Source: Burkholderia pyrrocinia (GTDB lineage Bacteria > Pseudomonadota > Gammaproteobacteria > Burkholderiales > Burkholderiaceae). Taken from it: a DNA stretch of 64,000 nucleotides. This document shows, in pieces, positions 36,307 through 43,821 of this stretch. Both the position numbers and the translations under genes were made by a program. The notes beneath the pieces were generated by a model, which had not been told where the DNA came from, did not search any database, and saw only the letters and a program-made list of their open reading frames with translations. Each line of letters opens with the position of its first letter. Within the stretch, counting starts at the first letter, position 1. Where the stretch lies: assembly GCF_022809715.1 (NCBI RefSeq), contig NZ_CP094461.1, forward strand, positions 62,001 to 126,000. The letters are read 5' to 3'.

Positions 36307-36573
36307 GCATACGGACGACAGGCGCGGTGAAGGACGACACCACTCGCGTCCGGACCGTCGCGCTATCGCTCCTTCGTCTCGCCCGGTTCCGCCTGATCTC
36401 TTGATCCGACCGGATTGAAACGGCCGAATCGGGATCGCGCGATCGTGCGATTGCGCCGTCGCGACCGCTCGCAGGCATTGTTGGTACGATCGCGCATATC
36501 GTTCACGCCGGCGCCGCAAGCCGCCGGCCCGGCGGCCGCGCGGACTCGCGGCCACCTTCTGGAGAAGCGGTTC

Positions 36574-36945
36574 ATGCTGCAGGCGTTCGCGGTCTTGCTG
36601 GTCTTCCAGTGTCTAGGGGAAGGCGTGTCCTATCTGTTCGCCCTGCCGGTGCCGGGCCCGGTGATCGGCATGCTGCTGCTGTTCGGCTTCGTGATGCTGC
36701 GTCCGCAGGTGGCCGACGCGATCGAGCCGACCGCGCTCGAGCTGCTGCGCCATCTGTCGCTGCTGTTCGTGCCGGCCGGCGTCGGCATCATGGTGTCGGC
36801 CGACCGCGTGCGCGGCGATGCGGTGGCGGTCGTCGTCGCGCTGGCGGTGAGCACCACGCTCGCGATCGCCGTGACGGCGCTCGTCACGCGAGCGCTGCTG
36901 CGGCGCCAGCGCCGCGCGGACGGCACCGCGGAGCGCACGCAATGA
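36574..36945 (+). CDS. lrgA: LrgA/CidA family membrane protein
   Basis: 123 residues from ATG 36574 (GGAG upstream), with four membrane helices. The family markers are VFQCLGEGVSYLFALPVPGP, with the conserved PVPGPVIGM, and LLFVPAGVGIM. LrgA/CidA proteins resemble holins and act with LrgB in murein turnover, lysis control or metabolite (pyruvate/glycolate) transport. Its stop overlaps the lrgB start (ATGA), so the two are co-translated. Confidence 0.9.
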   Translation: MLQAFAVLLVFQCLGEGVSYLFALPVPGPVIGMLLLFGFVMLRPQVADAIEPTALELLRHLSLLFVPAGVGIMVSADRVRGDAVAVVVALAVSTTLAIAVTALVTRALLRRQRRADGTAERTQ

Positions 36946-37676
36946 CGGCGTTCCCGAAACTCGGCGCGATCTGGGTCTATCTCGCCGCGACCCCGCTGCT
37001 GGGCCTGACCATCACGTTGATCGCCTATCTGTTCGCGCAGGCCGTTTATGCACGGGCGCGCTTCAACCCGCTCGCGAACCCCGTGCTGATCGCGGTCGCG
37101 CTGATCGTCGTGCTGCTGACGATCACGCATACGCCGTATCCGACCTATTTCGAAGGCGCGCAGTTCGTCCATTTCCTGCTCGGCCCCGCGACCGTCGCGC
37201 TCGCGCTGCCGCTGTACCGGCAGTGGTCCAAGCTGCGGCGCAGCGCGCTGCCGCTGCTCGCCGGCCTGCTCGCGGGCTCGCTGACCGCGATCGTGTCGGC
37301 GGTCGGCATCGCCGCGCTGTTCGGCGCATCGCACCAGACGATCGCGTCGCTCGCGCCGAAATCGGCGACGACGCCGATCGCGATGGCCGTCGCCGCGGAG
37401 ATCGGCGGCATTCCGTCGCTGACCGCCGTGCTCGTGATCTCGACCGGGATCTTCGGTGCCGTGTGCGCACGCGGAATCCTCAACGCGCTGCGGATCGACG
37501 AGCCGGCCGTGCGCGGCTTCGCGCTCGGCGTCGCGTCGCACGGGATCGGCACCGCGCGCGCGTTCCAGGTCAGCGAGGAGGCCGGCGCGTTCGCCGGGCT
37601 CGGGATGGGGCTGAACGGTGTGCTGACTGCCTTCGTCGTGCCGATCCTGCTGCCGGTGCTGTCGCGCTGGGTCTGA
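36942..37676 (+). CDS. lrgB: LrgB/CidB family membrane protein
   Basis: 244 residues from ATG 36942, overlapping lrgA by four bases. Many membrane helices, with the family block FLLGPATVALALPLYRQW, then SATTPIAMAVAAEIGGIPSL and GVASHGIGTARAF. It forms the LrgAB complex with the product of the gene before. Transport of glycolate or pyruvate and a part in cell lysis are the known roles of family members; which applies here is open. Confidence 0.92.
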   Translation: MTAFPKLGAIWVYLAATPLLGLTITLIAYLFAQAVYARARFNPLANPVLIAVALIVVLLTITHTPYPTYFEGAQFVHFLLGPATVALALPLYRQWSKLRRSALPLLAGLLAGSLTAIVSAVGIAALFGASHQTIASLAPKSATTPIAMAVAAEIGGIPSLTAVLVISTGIFGAVCARGILNALRIDEPAVRGFALGVASHGIGTARAFQVSEEAGAFAGLGMGLNGVLTAFVVPILLPVLSRWV

Positions 37677-37903
37677 GCGCGGGCTGCTGCGGGGTTATCG
37701 GTTTCCCTGACGGGCGCGGACGGCATGCCGTCCCGACGGCGTGCCCGGCGCCCATGTATCGCTGTCGTTATCAGGAGAATTCAGGAACGCACGCGGACAT
37801 TTGCGCAGCGATCGGCTAACGTTGCATCGGCGCCGTTGTCGCAAGCCGTCGCGTGCGCGCTGATATTCGACCCACACCCAACAATCGACAAGGAGATCCG
37901 GTC

Positions 37904-38209
37904 ATGAAGAAGTCTCGCGTGGTTTCAGTGGCAGCAGCAGTAACGGCGTCGTTCGGTCTGCTGTTGACCGCCGCGCCGGCGGCATACGCGCAGGATCCGG
38001 CGTCCGCGCCGACGCAGAAGCAGCTCGACAAGGCGCAGAAGAAGGCGGCGCGCAAGGCGGCACGGGCACGCCACGCGTCGGACCTGAAGGCGATCGGCAC
38101 CGGCAGCGGCTACCGGCTGACCAACGACCAGAGCAATTATCCGCAGAACGCCGTGCAGAAGGCGCCCGCGACGAAGGCGGCGCCCGCCGCGCCGGCTTCT
38201 GGGCAGTAA
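37904..38209 (+). CDS. Small secreted protein, Lys/Ala-rich
   Basis: 101 residues from ATG 37904 (AAGGAGA upstream). A signal peptide (VSVAAAVTASFGLLLTAAPA, cut near YAQ) is followed by a short Gln/Lys/Ala-rich helix (KQLDKAQKKAARKAARARHA) and SGYRLTNDQSNYPQNAVQKA, ending Ala/Pro-rich. I do not recognise a named family, though similar small periplasmic proteins are common in Burkholderia (DUF4148-like). The strong hairpin at 38225-38268 ends the transcript. Confidence 0.6.
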   Translation: MKKSRVVSVAAAVTASFGLLLTAAPAAYAQDPASAPTQKQLDKAQKKAARKAARARHASDLKAIGTGSGYRLTNDQSNYPQNAVQKAPATKAAPAAPASGQ

Positions 38210-38224
38210 CGGCCGGCAAACACG

Positions 38225-38268
38225 CACGAACGGACGGCGCCGGGTTGCCCCGGCGCCGTCCGTTCGTG
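38225..38268. terminator. Very long perfect hairpin between convergent genes
   Basis: A 20-bp perfect stem (CACGAACGGACGGCGCCGGG and its complement) around a TTGC loop, followed by a short TTTT at 38273-38276 on the plus side. It sits between the small secreted protein and the convergent wrbA gene, so it can end transcripts from both sides. Confidence 0.75.
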
Positions 38269-38329
38269 TGCGGTTTTCCGGGATTGTCGGACCGTGTGCG
38301 GCCGGCGGATTCCCGGATGGCGCGACGCG

Positions 38330-38932
38330 TTACGACGCGAGCTTGCTCGCGAGTTCCGCGACGTGCTTGCCCTGGTAGCGCGCGATTTCGAGTTCGTTCG
38401 CGCTCGGCTGGCGGCTGCCGTCCGCACCTGCGAGCGTCGTCGCGCCGTACGGCGTGCCGCCGGTGATTTCGTTCATGTTGACGAGCCCGCTGCACGCATA
38501 CGGCACGCCTACGATCACCATCCCCTGGTGCAGCAGCGTCGTGTGGAACGACGTGATCGTCGTTTCCTGGCCGCCGTGCTGCGTGCCGGTCGACGCGAAC
38601 ACGCTGCCGATCTTGCCGACGAGCGCGCCCTTCATCCACAGGCCGCCGGTCTGGTCGAGGAACGTGCGCATCTGGCCGGCCATGTTGCCGAAGCGGGTCG
38701 GCGTGCCGAAGATGATCGCGTCGTAATCGGCGAGTTCGTCCACCGTGGCGACCGGTGCGGCCTGGTCGACCTTCACGCCGATCGCCCTGGCCTGGTCCAC
38801 GGGGATCGTTTCCGGCACGCGCTTGAGTGCGACTTCGACGCCGGGCACCGATTTCGCGCCTTCCGCGACGTGTTGCGCCATCGTTTCGACGTGCCCGTAG
38901 GACGAGTAGTAAAGAACGAGTACCTTGGCCAT
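38330..38932 (-). CDS. wrbA: NAD(P)H:quinone oxidoreductase WrbA
   Basis: 200 residues, the WrbA length. The flavin loop is [40 protein letters not shown] and [20 protein letters not shown] are the WrbA marks. The tetrameric FMN enzyme reduces quinones by two electrons and prevents semiquinone radicals. It lies next to a pirin and a LysR regulator. A hairpin with a T-run between pirin and wrbA (38950-38976) separates the two transcripts at least in part. Confidence 0.93.
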   Translation of the reverse strand: MAKVLVLYYSSYGHVETMAQHVAEGAKSVPGVEVALKRVPETIPVDQARAIGVKVDQAAPVATVDELADYDAIIFGTPTRFGNMAGQMRTFLDQTGGLWMKGALVGKIGSVFASTGTQHGGQETTITSFHTTLLHQGMVIVGVPYACSGLVNMNEITGGTPYGATTLAGADGSRQPSANELEIARYQGKHVAELASKLAS

Positions 38933-38949
38933 GATGCGAATCTCCGATT

Positions 38950-38976
38950 AAAAGGGCCCCGCGTTCGGCGGGGCCC
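38950..38976 (-). terminator. Terminator between pirin and wrbA
   Basis: On the minus strand: GGGCCCCGC, loop of 5, GCGGGGCCC, then TTTTAATC. It lies directly after the pirin stop and 18 bases before the wrbA start, so it could act as a partial terminator or attenuator between the two genes. Confidence 0.7.
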
Positions 38977-38993
38977 GGTTTCCCGAACGGGCG

Positions 38994-39719
38994 TTATGCC
39001 CACTCGGCCGTCACTTCGACCGGGCGCAGGTCGAACACCAGCACTTCGGCATCGTTGCCGTCGGCGAGCGTCAGCGCCTGTTCGCCGCGGATGCGTGCGC
39101 CGTCGCCTTCGCCGAGCGTCACGCCGTTGACCGTCACGCTGCCGCGTGCAACGTGCACGTAAGCAAAGCGGTCCGGTGCCAGTTCCAGCGTCGCGCGCTC
39201 ATCGCCGTCGAACAGGCCCGCGTAGATCCGCGTGTCCTGCCGGATCTTCAGCGAACCGGCGTCGCCGTTCGGCGACACGACCAGCGTGAGCTTGCCGCGC
39301 TTGTCGTCGGCCGCGACGTTCGTCTGCTGATAACGCGGCTCGGCACCCTTTTCGGCCGGCCCGACCCAGATCTGCAGGAAGTGGACCCCGGTGTCCGGCG
39401 AGTGGTTGAACTCGCTGTGGCGTACGCCCGTGCCCGCGCTCATCAGTTGCACGTCGCCCGGCACGATCACCGACCCGGTGCCCATCGAGTCCTTGTGTTC
39501 CAGCGCGCCGTCGAGCACGTACGACAGGATCTCCATGTCGCGGTGCGGGTGCGTGCCGAAGCCGCGGCCCGGGGCGACGCGGTCGTCGTTGATCACGAGC
39601 AGGTCGGAGAAGCCGACTTGCTTCGGATCGTAGTAATTCGCGAACGAAAACGTATGACGGGAGCTGAGCCAGCCATGCTCCGCACGGCCACGTTGGTTTG
39701 CTGCACGGATTTCGATCAT
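38994..39719 (-). CDS. Pirin-family bicupin protein, YhhW-like
   Basis: 241 residues. The N-terminal cupin shows the metal ligands in GRGFGTHPHRDMEILSYVLD (two His) and VRHSEFNHSPDTGVHFLQIW (His), with Glu in the HRDMEI/H-E-F pattern; SRHTFSFANYYDP is the pirin signature. YhhW-type pirins can act as quercetin dioxygenases. The neighbouring quinone reductase and the divergent LysR gene suggest a response to quinones or flavonoids, which is inference. Confidence 0.88.
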   Translation of the reverse strand: MIEIRAANQRGRAEHGWLSSRHTFSFANYYDPKQVGFSDLLVINDDRVAPGRGFGTHPHRDMEILSYVLDGALEHKDSMGTGSVIVPGDVQLMSAGTGVRHSEFNHSPDTGVHFLQIWVGPAEKGAEPRYQQTNVAADDKRGKLTLVVSPNGDAGSLKIRQDTRIYAGLFDGDERATLELAPDRFAYVHVARGSVTVNGVTLGEGDGARIRGEQALTLADGNDAEVLVFDLRPVEVTAEWA

Positions 39720-39795
39720 GATTTCTGTCCTTGAAGTCGCCGGGCCTCGGAAGTGGGTCCGGCCGTTCGTTGAGATGAATCTTAGGTCAATCGAT

Positions 39796-39825
39796 TTGAC
39801 AAATAAATGGCTGAAGAGATAATGA
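39796..39825 (+). promoter_or_regulatory. Sigma-70 promoter of the LysR gene
   Basis: TTGACA (consensus -35) at 39796-39801, then a 17-18 base spacer and ATAATG/TAATGA at 39819-39825. The -35 overlaps an imperfect dyad (GTCAA-TCGAT-TTGAC) of the T-N11-A kind used by LysR proteins, so autoregulation is likely. Confidence 0.65.
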
Positions 39826-39847
39826 CTGTCGCTATGGAGTGGACAAT

Positions 39848-40765
39848 ATGGAACTCAACGACTTGCGGATCTTCGTTGCGACGGTCGACGCGGGCAGCTT
39901 CACGGCGGCGGCCGACCAGCTGATGCTGTCCAAGCAGTTCGTCAGCCGGCGCACGATGGCGCTGGAGGCGTCGCTCGGCGTGCGGCTTCTGCACCGCAAC
40001 ACGCGCAATCTCGCGGTGACCGAATCGGGGCAGGAGTTTTATGTACGGGCGCAGCGGATCCTTGCCGAGATCGCCGACGCCGAGCAGGCAATGTTGGTGC
40101 GCAGCACCGAGCTGCACGGTTCGCTGAAGATCAGCGCGCCGCTGTCGTTCGGGATCACGCATGTGTCGCCGCTGATCGCCGAATTCCTGTCCGCGCACCC
40201 GGCCGTGCGGTTGAATCTCGACCTGACCGACCGGCGCGTCGACCTGATCGGCGAGGGCTTCGATCTCGTGCTGCGGATCGGCTCGCTCGAGGATTCGACG
40301 TTGATCGCGCGCCCGCTCGGCGCGTGGCGGATGATCGCGTGCGCGAGCCCTGCCTATCTGAAGCGGCAGGGCACGCCCGAAACACCAGCCGATCTCGCCG
40401 GCCATACGTGCCTGCTGTACGGGCGCGAGCGGCGCGTCGGCTGGGAATTCCGCGTCGACGGCGCGGCGCGCACGTTCGATGTGCAGGGGCCGCTCGTCGC
40501 GAACAACGGCGAAGTGGTGCGCGACGCGGCGATCGCGGGGCTCGGCATCGTGCTGCTGCCGCACTTCATCGTCGGCGCGGCGCTCGACAGCGGCGCGCTC
40601 GTGCCGGTGCTCGATGCGTATGCGCCGTCGCCGATCACGCTCAATGCGGTGTTTCCGCAGCACCGCGAAGGATTCGTCACGCTGCGCACGTTCATCGGGT
40701 TTCTCGCGGAACGGCTTGGCGAGGCTGCGCCGGCCGCGAAGGGCGGGGCGGGCAGGCGGCGGTAG
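39848..40765 (+). CDS. LysR-family regulator, divergent from pirin
   Basis: 305 residues from ATG 39848; a GTG nine bases upstream is possible. The helix-turn-helix SGSFTAAADQLMLSKQFVSRR-type region (AGSFTAAADQLMLSKQF) and ASLGVRLLHRNTRNLAVTES are in place. The effector domain is of the CrgA/quinone-responsive subgroup (LKISAPLSFGITHVSPLIAE). It probably controls the pirin and wrbA genes. Confidence 0.88.
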   Translation: MELNDLRIFVATVDAGSFTAAADQLMLSKQFVSRRTMALEASLGVRLLHRNTRNLAVTESGQEFYVRAQRILAEIADAEQAMLVRSTELHGSLKISAPLSFGITHVSPLIAEFLSAHPAVRLNLDLTDRRVDLIGEGFDLVLRIGSLEDSTLIARPLGAWRMIACASPAYLKRQGTPETPADLAGHTCLLYGRERRVGWEFRVDGAARTFDVQGPLVANNGEVVRDAAIAGLGIVLLPHFIVGAALDSGALVPVLDAYAPSPITLNAVFPQHREGFVTLRTFIGFLAERLGEAAPAAKGGAGRRR

Positions 40766-40793
40766 CGGGCAGCGTGCGGTGAATGGGGGCGTT

Positions 40794-40818
40794 ATTCTCC
40801 GCAGAAATTGCGGAGAAT
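40794..40818. promoter_or_regulatory. Inverted repeat upstream of the Fic gene
   Basis: ATTCTCCGCA and TGCGGAGAAT, perfect 10-base arms with a 5-base spacer. The core TCTCCGC/GCGGAGA recurs at the start codon (40847-40871). Confidence 0.6.
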
Positions 40819-40846
40819 ATTAGGCCGTGCGGTGAATCGGTGGGAT

Positions 40847-40871
40847 AATCTCCGCATCATGAGCGGAGATT
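40847..40871. promoter_or_regulatory. Inverted repeat over the Fic start codon
   Basis: AATCTCCGC and GCGGAGATT, perfect 9-base arms with a 7-base spacer that contains the ATG (40859). With the repeat 53 bases upstream this forms a two-site operator, likely for the wHTH part of the Fic protein itself. Confidence 0.6.
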
Positions 40872-41980
40872 ACACCTTCATCTGGGAGGCGGCCGACTGG
40901 CCCGCGTGGCGCTTCGACCTCCCGGCACTCGCCACGTCACTCGCCGACGTCAGCCGTGCGCAAGGCATGCTGGCCGGGCGGCTGGCGGATATCGGCCTGG
41001 CGCTGCGCGATGAGGCCAGCCTGGTCGCGCTGACGGAGGACGTCGTCAAGACCAGCGCCATCGAGGGAGAAAACCTGAACGTCGCATCGGTCCGGTCGTC
41101 GATTGCGCGCCGGCTCGGGGTCGATATCGGTGCGCTTGCGCCGGTCGATCGCCACGTCGAGGGCGTGGTCGACATGGTGCTGGACGCGACGACCCATTCG
41201 GCGGCACCGGTCACCGAAAGCCGTTTGTTCGGATGGCATGCAGCCCTTTTCCCGACCGGCTATTCGGGGATGTCGCGGATCACGGTCGGCGCATGGCGTA
41301 CGGATGCAAGCGGCCCGATGCAGGTGGTGTCCGGGCCGATCGGCCGGCAACGCGTGCATTTCGAAGCACCGCCGGCCACGCGCCTGACCAGCGAGGTCGC
41401 GCGCTTTCTCGCCTGGTTCAATGCCGCGCCGGTCGAGCCCTTGCTGATCCGGGCCGGCCTGGCCCATCTGTGGTTCGTCACGCTCCATCCGTTCGACGAC
41501 GGCAACGGCCGTATCGCGCGAGCGCTCGGGGATCTCGTCCTCGCGCGCGCCGATCGGAGTCCGCAGCGCTTCTATAGCCTGTCGGCGCAAATCCAGCGTG
41601 AGCGTAACGCGTATTACGACGTGCTGGAGCGGACGCAGCGCGGTTCGCTCGATGTCACGGAATGGCTCGCGTGGTTCTTGAATGCACTCGGCAGGGCCAT
41701 CGATCACGCGCACACGACGCTCGACGCGGTCCTGGTCAAGGCGCGCTTCTGGCAGCGATGTGCGGGCTTCGCGATGAACGAGCGTCAGGTCAAGGTCATG
41801 AATCGCCTGCTCGACGGCTTCGAAGGGAAGTTGACGACCACCAAGTGGGCGGCTCTCGCAAAGTGTTCGCAAGATACGGCGCTGCGCGACATCACGGAAC
41901 TCGTCGAGCACGGTGTGCTGCGTCGCTCGTCGTCCGGCGGGCGGAGCACGAGTTACGAGGTTGTGCCGTTCGATGCCTAG
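40859..41980 (+). CDS. Fic-family protein with DUF4172 N-terminus and winged-helix C-terminus
   Basis: 373 residues from ATG 40859. Order: DUF4172-like N-terminal domain (IWEAADWPAWRFDLPALATS), class II inhibitory motif TSAIEG (65-70, form [ST]xxxE[GN]), Fic core HPFDDGNGRIAR (210-221) complete for AMP transfer, and a winged helix at about 320-370 (KLTTTKWAALAKCSQDTALR, then ITELVEHGVLRR). Fic enzymes transfer AMP to Tyr/Ser/Thr. The inhibitory helix in the same chain keeps it off, so no separate antitoxin is needed. The HTH and the two inverted repeats at its start suggest it represses its own gene. Confidence 0.88.
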   Translation: MSGDYTFIWEAADWPAWRFDLPALATSLADVSRAQGMLAGRLADIGLALRDEASLVALTEDVVKTSAIEGENLNVASVRSSIARRLGVDIGALAPVDRHVEGVVDMVLDATTHSAAPVTESRLFGWHAALFPTGYSGMSRITVGAWRTDASGPMQVVSGPIGRQRVHFEAPPATRLTSEVARFLAWFNAAPVEPLLIRAGLAHLWFVTLHPFDDGNGRIARALGDLVLARADRSPQRFYSLSAQIQRERNAYYDVLERTQRGSLDVTEWLAWFLNALGRAIDHAHTTLDAVLVKARFWQRCAGFAMNERQVKVMNRLLDGFEGKLTTTKWAALAKCSQDTALRDITELVEHGVLRRSSSGGRSTSYEVVPFDA

Positions 41981-42140
41981 CGTGGCGGCGTCGGCGCGGT
42001 AACTGCCGTTGATCGCTTAAGGCGAGCGGAGCGAGATGGTCACGATGCACGCGTCGGTCAGTCCGGATCAGGCCGCTGCGGTCACACCTACAAAAATCAC
42101 ATCGACCGTGATCGCGATGGAGAATAGCACTCCCAAGCAA

Positions 42141-42156
42141 TGCCGGATACCCGGCA
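42141..42156. promoter_or_regulatory. Palindrome just upstream of the shared element
   Basis: TGCCGGATACCCGGCA: perfect 6-base arms around ATAC, ending five bases before the shared promoter element. No counterpart is found before the dioxygenase operon. Confidence 0.4.
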
Positions 42157-42160
42157 TCCG

Positions 42161-42233
42161 CTTTCCCGGCAGGTGGGAAATAGATTCCTTTTTCCGCTCT
42201 GTGTAACCGCGAGCAGCGAATATACACTCGCCC
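42161..42233 (+). promoter_or_regulatory. Shared promoter element, copy A (porin)
   Basis: Aligned without gaps to 46178-46250, about 51 of 71 bases agree. Inside are TTTCCC-N7-GGGAAA (42162-42180), TAGATTCC directly after, CGCTCTGT and the -10-like AATATA at 42219. The spacer between TTTCCC and GGGAAA is the least conserved part, as expected for a protein-binding dyad. There is no good -35, so an activator is likely. Confidence 0.75.
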
Positions 42234-42398
42234 GAAAGCGGGATATGGATATCAGCGACGACGGCAGCATGGCGACGTGGAGACGCGCAGACGTCACCCA
42301 TTCGGGGTGACGTTGCCTCTCCAGCTTTCTCAAGCATTTTCCGGAAAGCGTCGCTGGAACGTACGATCCGACTACCGTATCTGGCAGATTAAATTCAT

Positions 42399-42416
42399 AT
42401 CCGATGTAATTCGGAT
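42399..42416. promoter_or_regulatory. Dyad in the porin leader
   Basis: ATCCGA-TGTAAT-TCGGAT, perfect 6-base arms. The surroundings are AT-rich for this genome. It may be an operator for the LacI regulator downstream or a second promoter region. Confidence 0.35.
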
Positions 42417-42574
42417 TACTACGTTATTTGATTGGCGGAATGAAATTCTTCGACGTATTCCGGGTCGAGGGAGCGACTTGCTTGACGGAAGTAGACGAAA
42501 GTGATTTGCCGACGAGCAATGGAAACCAATTGCTCGCCAGATAAAAAGAGAAGTCCATATACAGGAGCGGAGAC

Positions 42575-43762
42575 ATGATGAAAAAGGTGTTGTTCGGGAT
42601 AACGGCGGTGACGGCGGCGGTTTCAGCCAGCGCGCAGAGCAGCGTGACGCTCTATGGCATTGTAGACAATGGGCTTCAATACGAGACCGGGCAGCCGAAG
42701 GGGCATGTCTTCGGAGCGCAAAGCGGCGGGTGGGCGCAATCGCGATTCGGTCTCACGGGCGCGGAGGATCTCGGCGGCGGCACCCAGGCCATCTTCCAGC
42801 TGGAGTCGCGTCTGAATACGCAAAACGGCAGCCTGGCAAACGGTAGTTTCTTCGAAGGGCAGGCAACGGTCGGCCTGAAAAGCAATACCTGGGGGCAGCT
42901 GAAGCTGGGCAACATGGGCTCGGCGGAGATCAGCCAGTATTCCGGTGACGTCGATCCGCAGCAGACGAAGAAGTACGCGATCGGGACCCTGGTACGCGGC
43001 CGGATCTTTTCGCAGGCGGGCAACGGCATCGAATATCTGTCGCCGAAGATCGCCGGCTTCGTCCTCCAGGCGCAATACGATCTGACGAATTCACCGAAAT
43101 GGAATGCCGGCAATCCCGGCAGCGCGCCCGGGCAGCTCGGCACTTCGACGGGCCTCGGCAGCGCGCAGGGGCGCACCGATGGCATCAAGCTGTCGTACCA
43201 GAACGGTGGGCTTTTCTGGCAGGCGACGTATGACGAAGTCCGCGACCAGAATGGAAAGTTCAGTAACGTGTATCTCGCGTCGCGCTCGATACTCACGGGC
43301 GCAACGTATGCGTTCGGGCCGGTCGTCGCGTATGTCGGATATCAGCACCTGAGCGCACCCGATGCGTCGAACGCAGGGTATTTCGGCGGCGCCGCACCGA
43401 CCGCGCTGCCGGCCGGCACGTCGCTGCCCACCGCAGTCAACCATGAATGGATCGGCGCGATCTGGCAGAGCACGCCGGCGCTGGCTATTACCGGGGCGGT
43501 CTATCACGCCAACGCGAATCGGGGTAATGGCAATGCGACGCTGTTTACGCTGGGCGCGAACTATTCGTTGTCCAAACGTACACTCCTTTACACGGAGCTG
43601 GGCTACGTTCGCAACAGTTCGACGTCGAACCTCGGTCTCGATAGCGGGCTGTATGGCGCCAATTCCAATTTCGATCCGGCCAGCGCCAGCGCTTCCGCGA
43701 CGAATCCGGATTACGGAAAAAGCCAGTTTGGCGTGATTGCGGGCATCGCTACGCGGTTTTAA
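42575..43762 (+). CDS. Gram-negative porin of the hydroxyquinol regulon
   Basis: 395 residues with a signal peptide (MKKVLFGITAVTAAVSASA), mature start QSSVTLYGIVDNGLQYETG, RFGLTGAEDLGGGTQAIFQL and a C-terminal strand ending in Phe (VIAGIATRF). It differs from the porin at 30364 in loop length and sequence. The promoter element shared with the dioxygenase-ABC operon indicates that it is the outer-membrane entry for the same substrate. The start is ATG 42575; ATG 42578 is equally possible. Confidence 0.9.
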   Translation: MMKKVLFGITAVTAAVSASAQSSVTLYGIVDNGLQYETGQPKGHVFGAQSGGWAQSRFGLTGAEDLGGGTQAIFQLESRLNTQNGSLANGSFFEGQATVGLKSNTWGQLKLGNMGSAEISQYSGDVDPQQTKKYAIGTLVRGRIFSQAGNGIEYLSPKIAGFVLQAQYDLTNSPKWNAGNPGSAPGQLGTSTGLGSAQGRTDGIKLSYQNGGLFWQATYDEVRDQNGKFSNVYLASRSILTGATYAFGPVVAYVGYQHLSAPDASNAGYFGGAAPTALPAGTSLPTAVNHEWIGAIWQSTPALAITGAVYHANANRGNGNATLFTLGANYSLSKRTLLYTELGYVRNSSTSNLGLDSGLYGANSNFDPASASASATNPDYGKSQFGVIAGIATRF

Positions 43763-43767
43763 CGCGA

Positions 43768-43789
43768 CGAGCGGCGACCCGGCCGCTCG
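43768..43789. terminator. Hairpin between convergent porin and LacI genes
   Basis: CGAGCGGC-GACCCG-GCCGCTCG, perfect 8-bp stem six bases after the porin stop. No T-run follows on either side, so efficiency is uncertain. Confidence 0.45.
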
Positions 43790-43821
43790 AATGCCTGATT
43801 ACTCGAGGGGCATTCGTGCGG

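Larger units (their letters stand above)
41981..42574. other. Control region and long leader before the second porin
   Basis: 594 bases without a gene. It contains a palindrome (42141-42156), the shared promoter element (42161-42233) and, 160 bases before the porin ATG, a perfect dyad at 42399-42416. If the element's -10 (about 42219) is used, the porin mRNA has a leader of some 345 bases, room for post-transcriptional control; the homologous element before the dioxygenase gene leaves only about 40 bases. Confidence 0.55.
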
